DNA from: Ancylostoma caninum
Lineage: Eukaryota; Nematoda; Chromadorea; Rhabditida; Ancylostomatidae
Direction: 5' to 3'
NCBI GenBank assembly: GCA_037903475.1
Contig: JBAJFG010000362.1
Coordinates: 434,001-498,000, forward strand
DNA length: 64,000 nucleotides
Below the pieces are notes generated by a model. It worked only from the letters and a program-made list of their open reading frames with translations. It ran no database searches and had not been told where the DNA came from. A program made the translations under genes and the position numbers. Of this stretch, positions 61,944-64,000 are shown in pieces. Within the stretch, counting starts at the first letter, position 1. Each line of letters opens with the position of its first letter.

Positions 61944-62291
61944 CGAGCATCTTATCTGAAGAAGGGACCGCATCCCCGCAAAGAAGAATTCCAATACTTC
62001 CGTGTCCATTTGGGCGTTCAAATCGATCTGTCCACTCAGAATTACGACGGTGAAGAGAAACTAGCTTTCGAGAATAATGGAAGCCACGTTACCTACCGGT
62101 GCGCAGTAGAGTTCTTAGTAGCACATATTGGCGAAAGATCCAAATCCTCAGCGGATGTTTCATTTTTGAAAACAATGTAAGTCCGTTCTTTCAGAAACTT
62201 TCATGCCTTGTATTATTTTACCTTTCCAACAAATAGAACAGCGCAGCTGGGTTATCAGAACTGCTCAAATACGACTCATCTGCAGGCGCAA
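61944..62291 (+). CDS. Two internal exons of an unknown gene
   Basis: The first exon ends at 62176 (AT|GTAAGT). Its start is uncertain, after an AG at or beyond 61943. The second exon is 62237-62291 (acceptor AACAAATAG, donor CAA|GTAAGG). The 60-nt intron and split codon AT|A keep the frame. The product reads KEEFQYFRVHLGVQIDLSTQ, NYDGEEKLAFENNGSHVTYR, CAVEFLVAHIGERSKSSADV, then ITAQLGYQNCSNTTHLQAQ. NGS and NTT glycosylation-type sites are present. The end is in phase 0, which fits the exon at 63600, so both parts may form one gene. No family recognised. Confidence 0.5.
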
Positions 62292-63599
62292 GTAAGGTCT
62301 CACCCCCTTCCCTCCCTGTCCCCTCTCACTCTTCTCTTTTCATTGATTGAATTGAAATTGGATTGAAATTATTAAATTGAAAGAAATTGAACGCACTGGG
62401 AGAGGAGCTTGGTGGATTAAACAGTGAATTAAGAAAACCTTGAACCATTTTCAGGCCTCTGGAAAAATTCGAAATGTCGGCCAAATAAACGTGCACAAAT
62501 AACATCCTGTGTGGCACAACATTGAAGACCATCAATATTTTCATGATTAGGGCAACCATAATTCTTGCATCATATAATTCACTCATGATGGTCATTTTGT
62601 ATTCTCTGCACTCCTACCCTTATTCAAACAATTACTCTCAACTGATTATAAAGATATACCCTCGCCTCTTTCAAGGCCACACTTATTTCTTTTTTTTTAA
62701 ATTTAAATTGAAACATAGAACAGAAAGAATGATGCAGATGAAAAAGAAACATCAACCAGTATCGAGTGAATGGACGACAAACATTTGGAAACACTCTTGA
62801 CGATCACAAAAGTGAAAAGGATTAGTTTCAAATTCGCGCGAATGCGGAGTACTATTCGGCAGTGGGGGGATTCCTTCCTCTTGGGACCACGTGCTCAAGC
62901 AGTTCAGCACGGGACCCATGAGCGTCCAAATGCGCATGCACCAGGTGACACATCATACCAAAAGTGTAAGGTCGCGAATTTGTTAACACATTGCGGACCG
63001 AGCCACATTCTCGCATGGCGAGTACATGTGGCCAATCGATATTTTTTGGTGGCGTGGCGTGATGCACCATGTGCATCACGTGGCTACGGTGGAACAGTAT
63101 TTTTTAACGTGAGTAGCGAACATCGCGTTTTTTCGCAACTCTGTGTTCTTTTTTTTATCCTTCCTAGCATGAAAATGGTCTATTGTTTCGCATTCCAGTG
63201 ATACCTCCCTAATCGGACAGAACGTTGCAACATGAATTCATATTTTCAAGAAGTACTTCGTTTGAAACTTCTGCTAATGTGAGAGCTCAGAACGGGCCTC
63301 GTTTGATATTTTGTCCTCTGTATTAAATACTGTAGTTGTATATAAGGGCTGTCGAAAAAGTGCAGTTTTAAACGTTCGTATATGGCATGATGCACCATGT
63401 GCATCATATTGTCCCCAACGGGTTAAGCTCAATAGCGTTGGGTACAGCTCGCACAAAAAATCAGGAGAGCACAAACGCTGAGGTTTATTTGATTATAAGT
63501 TTTCCCATTTGTTCGTTTTCTTTTTCTAGTTCAATGGAATACTTGTGTAAAAATCGACAAGCTAATGAATTAGGTGATAGGTGATAATTCTTGGTTCAG
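62292..63599. other. Probable intron with repeats
   Basis: If the flanking exons join, this is a 1308-nt intron. It contains two copies of GATGCACCATGTGCATC (63061-63077 and 63389-63405) in similar surroundings, a GAATTGAAATTGGATTG-type AT-rich stretch near 62340-62395, and chance frames. Nothing else recognised. Confidence 0.35.
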
Positions 63600-64000
63600 G
63601 ATACCAGAACCATTGCGCTGGTAGCATCGATAGTGTCCTATGTGCTGTATAACGTATTATTTTTGGCCGCTCAACTATGGCCAGCGTTTGCTACCTTATT
63701 TTTAGGTGAGTCTGCCTGGTGCTGTTGTAGGCAGGCCATGCCTATTGTAGAAAGTATAGTCAATTGCTTACTCACTAGTTTAGGCTTGTATTACCTTCTA
63801 ATTTGTTATGGATATGTGAAGAAAACTAGAAACGTTATGATAATAGGAACTGTTGCACAGGTAAGTACACCACATTCGCTTACTACTGGCACAGATGTAC
63901 CAATCCTTGTTGATTTTCCAGGCACTGGTAACACTCGTAATTTTCGGTTTGTTTATATTTTTCATGGTGGAAATTTTCATCTCGCACTCTCTCGTCTACA
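63600..64000 (+). CDS. Multi-pass membrane protein, three exons, runs off window
   Basis: Exons are 63600-63705, 63784-63860 and 63922-64000 (continuing). Acceptors are CTTGGTTCAG, ACTAGTTTAG and TGATTTTCCAG; donors are GTGAGT and GTAAGT. Introns are 78 and 61 nt, and frames agree at every junction. The product has three hydrophobic segments: IALVASIVSYVLYNVLFLAA, LYYLLICYGYVKK and ALVTLVIFGLFIFFMVEIFI. They are separated by short polar or basic turns (KKTRNVMI), as in a membrane protein. The first exon begins in phase 0, compatible with the exon ending at 62291. The C-terminus is outside the window. Family not recognised. Confidence 0.7.

Overview
The window is eukaryotic and looks nematode, most likely a strongylid (hookworm or relative). 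Overall it is AT-rich. The supportable coding pieces are small exons separated by GT..AG introns, some only 46 to 65 nt long and ending in TTTCAG-like acceptors. Tc1/mariner elements, foldback elements and satellites are abundant. There is no bacterial gene organisation, no rRNA, no convincing functional tRNA and no CRISPR array. The taxon is an inference from these features and was not checked against a database.

From 1 to about 40 kb the window is mostly repeat-rich intergenic DNA. It holds a roughly 120-bp satellite family in three arrays (2.8-4.3, 13.0-13.4 and 23.6-24.2 kb) plus single degenerate units. It also holds a 1.36-kb foldback element with tRNA-like boxes in both arms (7.36-8.71 kb), a 220-bp MITE with 9-bp target duplications (15.55 kb) and an internally deleted mariner (19.64-20.53 kb). 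A second mariner relic lies at 27.3-28.05 kb. Two GC-rich minisatellites (50-bp units at 18 kb, 60-bp units at 36 kb) appear related but inverted, and a 272-bp near-perfect palindrome lies at 40 kb. Candidate exons occur at 24.9-25.5 and 32.9-33.6 kb.

From 40.9 to 47 kb there are two plus-strand genes. One ends at 42641 and has phase-consistent terminal exons. The second (43287-46829) has four phase-0 exons, a signal peptide and a poly(A) signal. Its last intron carries nested palindromes and an uninterrupted (GT)260 tract. From 47.6 to 54 kb there is a complete-ended Tc1/mariner relic, two copies of a GGCCGG-rich repeat, a hairpin, and a 1.8-kb inverted-repeat element with one arm split by an LTR-like insertion.

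From 54.6 to 64 kb is the most gene-like part. It contains a 148-aa two-exon gene (58220-58713), a minus-strand terminal exon with its own poly(A) signal (59722-59887), a three-exon plus-strand gene (60123-60706), a minus-strand exon at 60.7-61.0 kb, and a plus-strand gene running off the window end whose last visible exons encode membrane segments (61.9-64.0 kb). I could not assign a family to any of these host genes by reading alone. Their support is open frame plus splice-site and phase agreement. The only protein families recognised are transposases and, weakly, a gag-like zinc knuckle.
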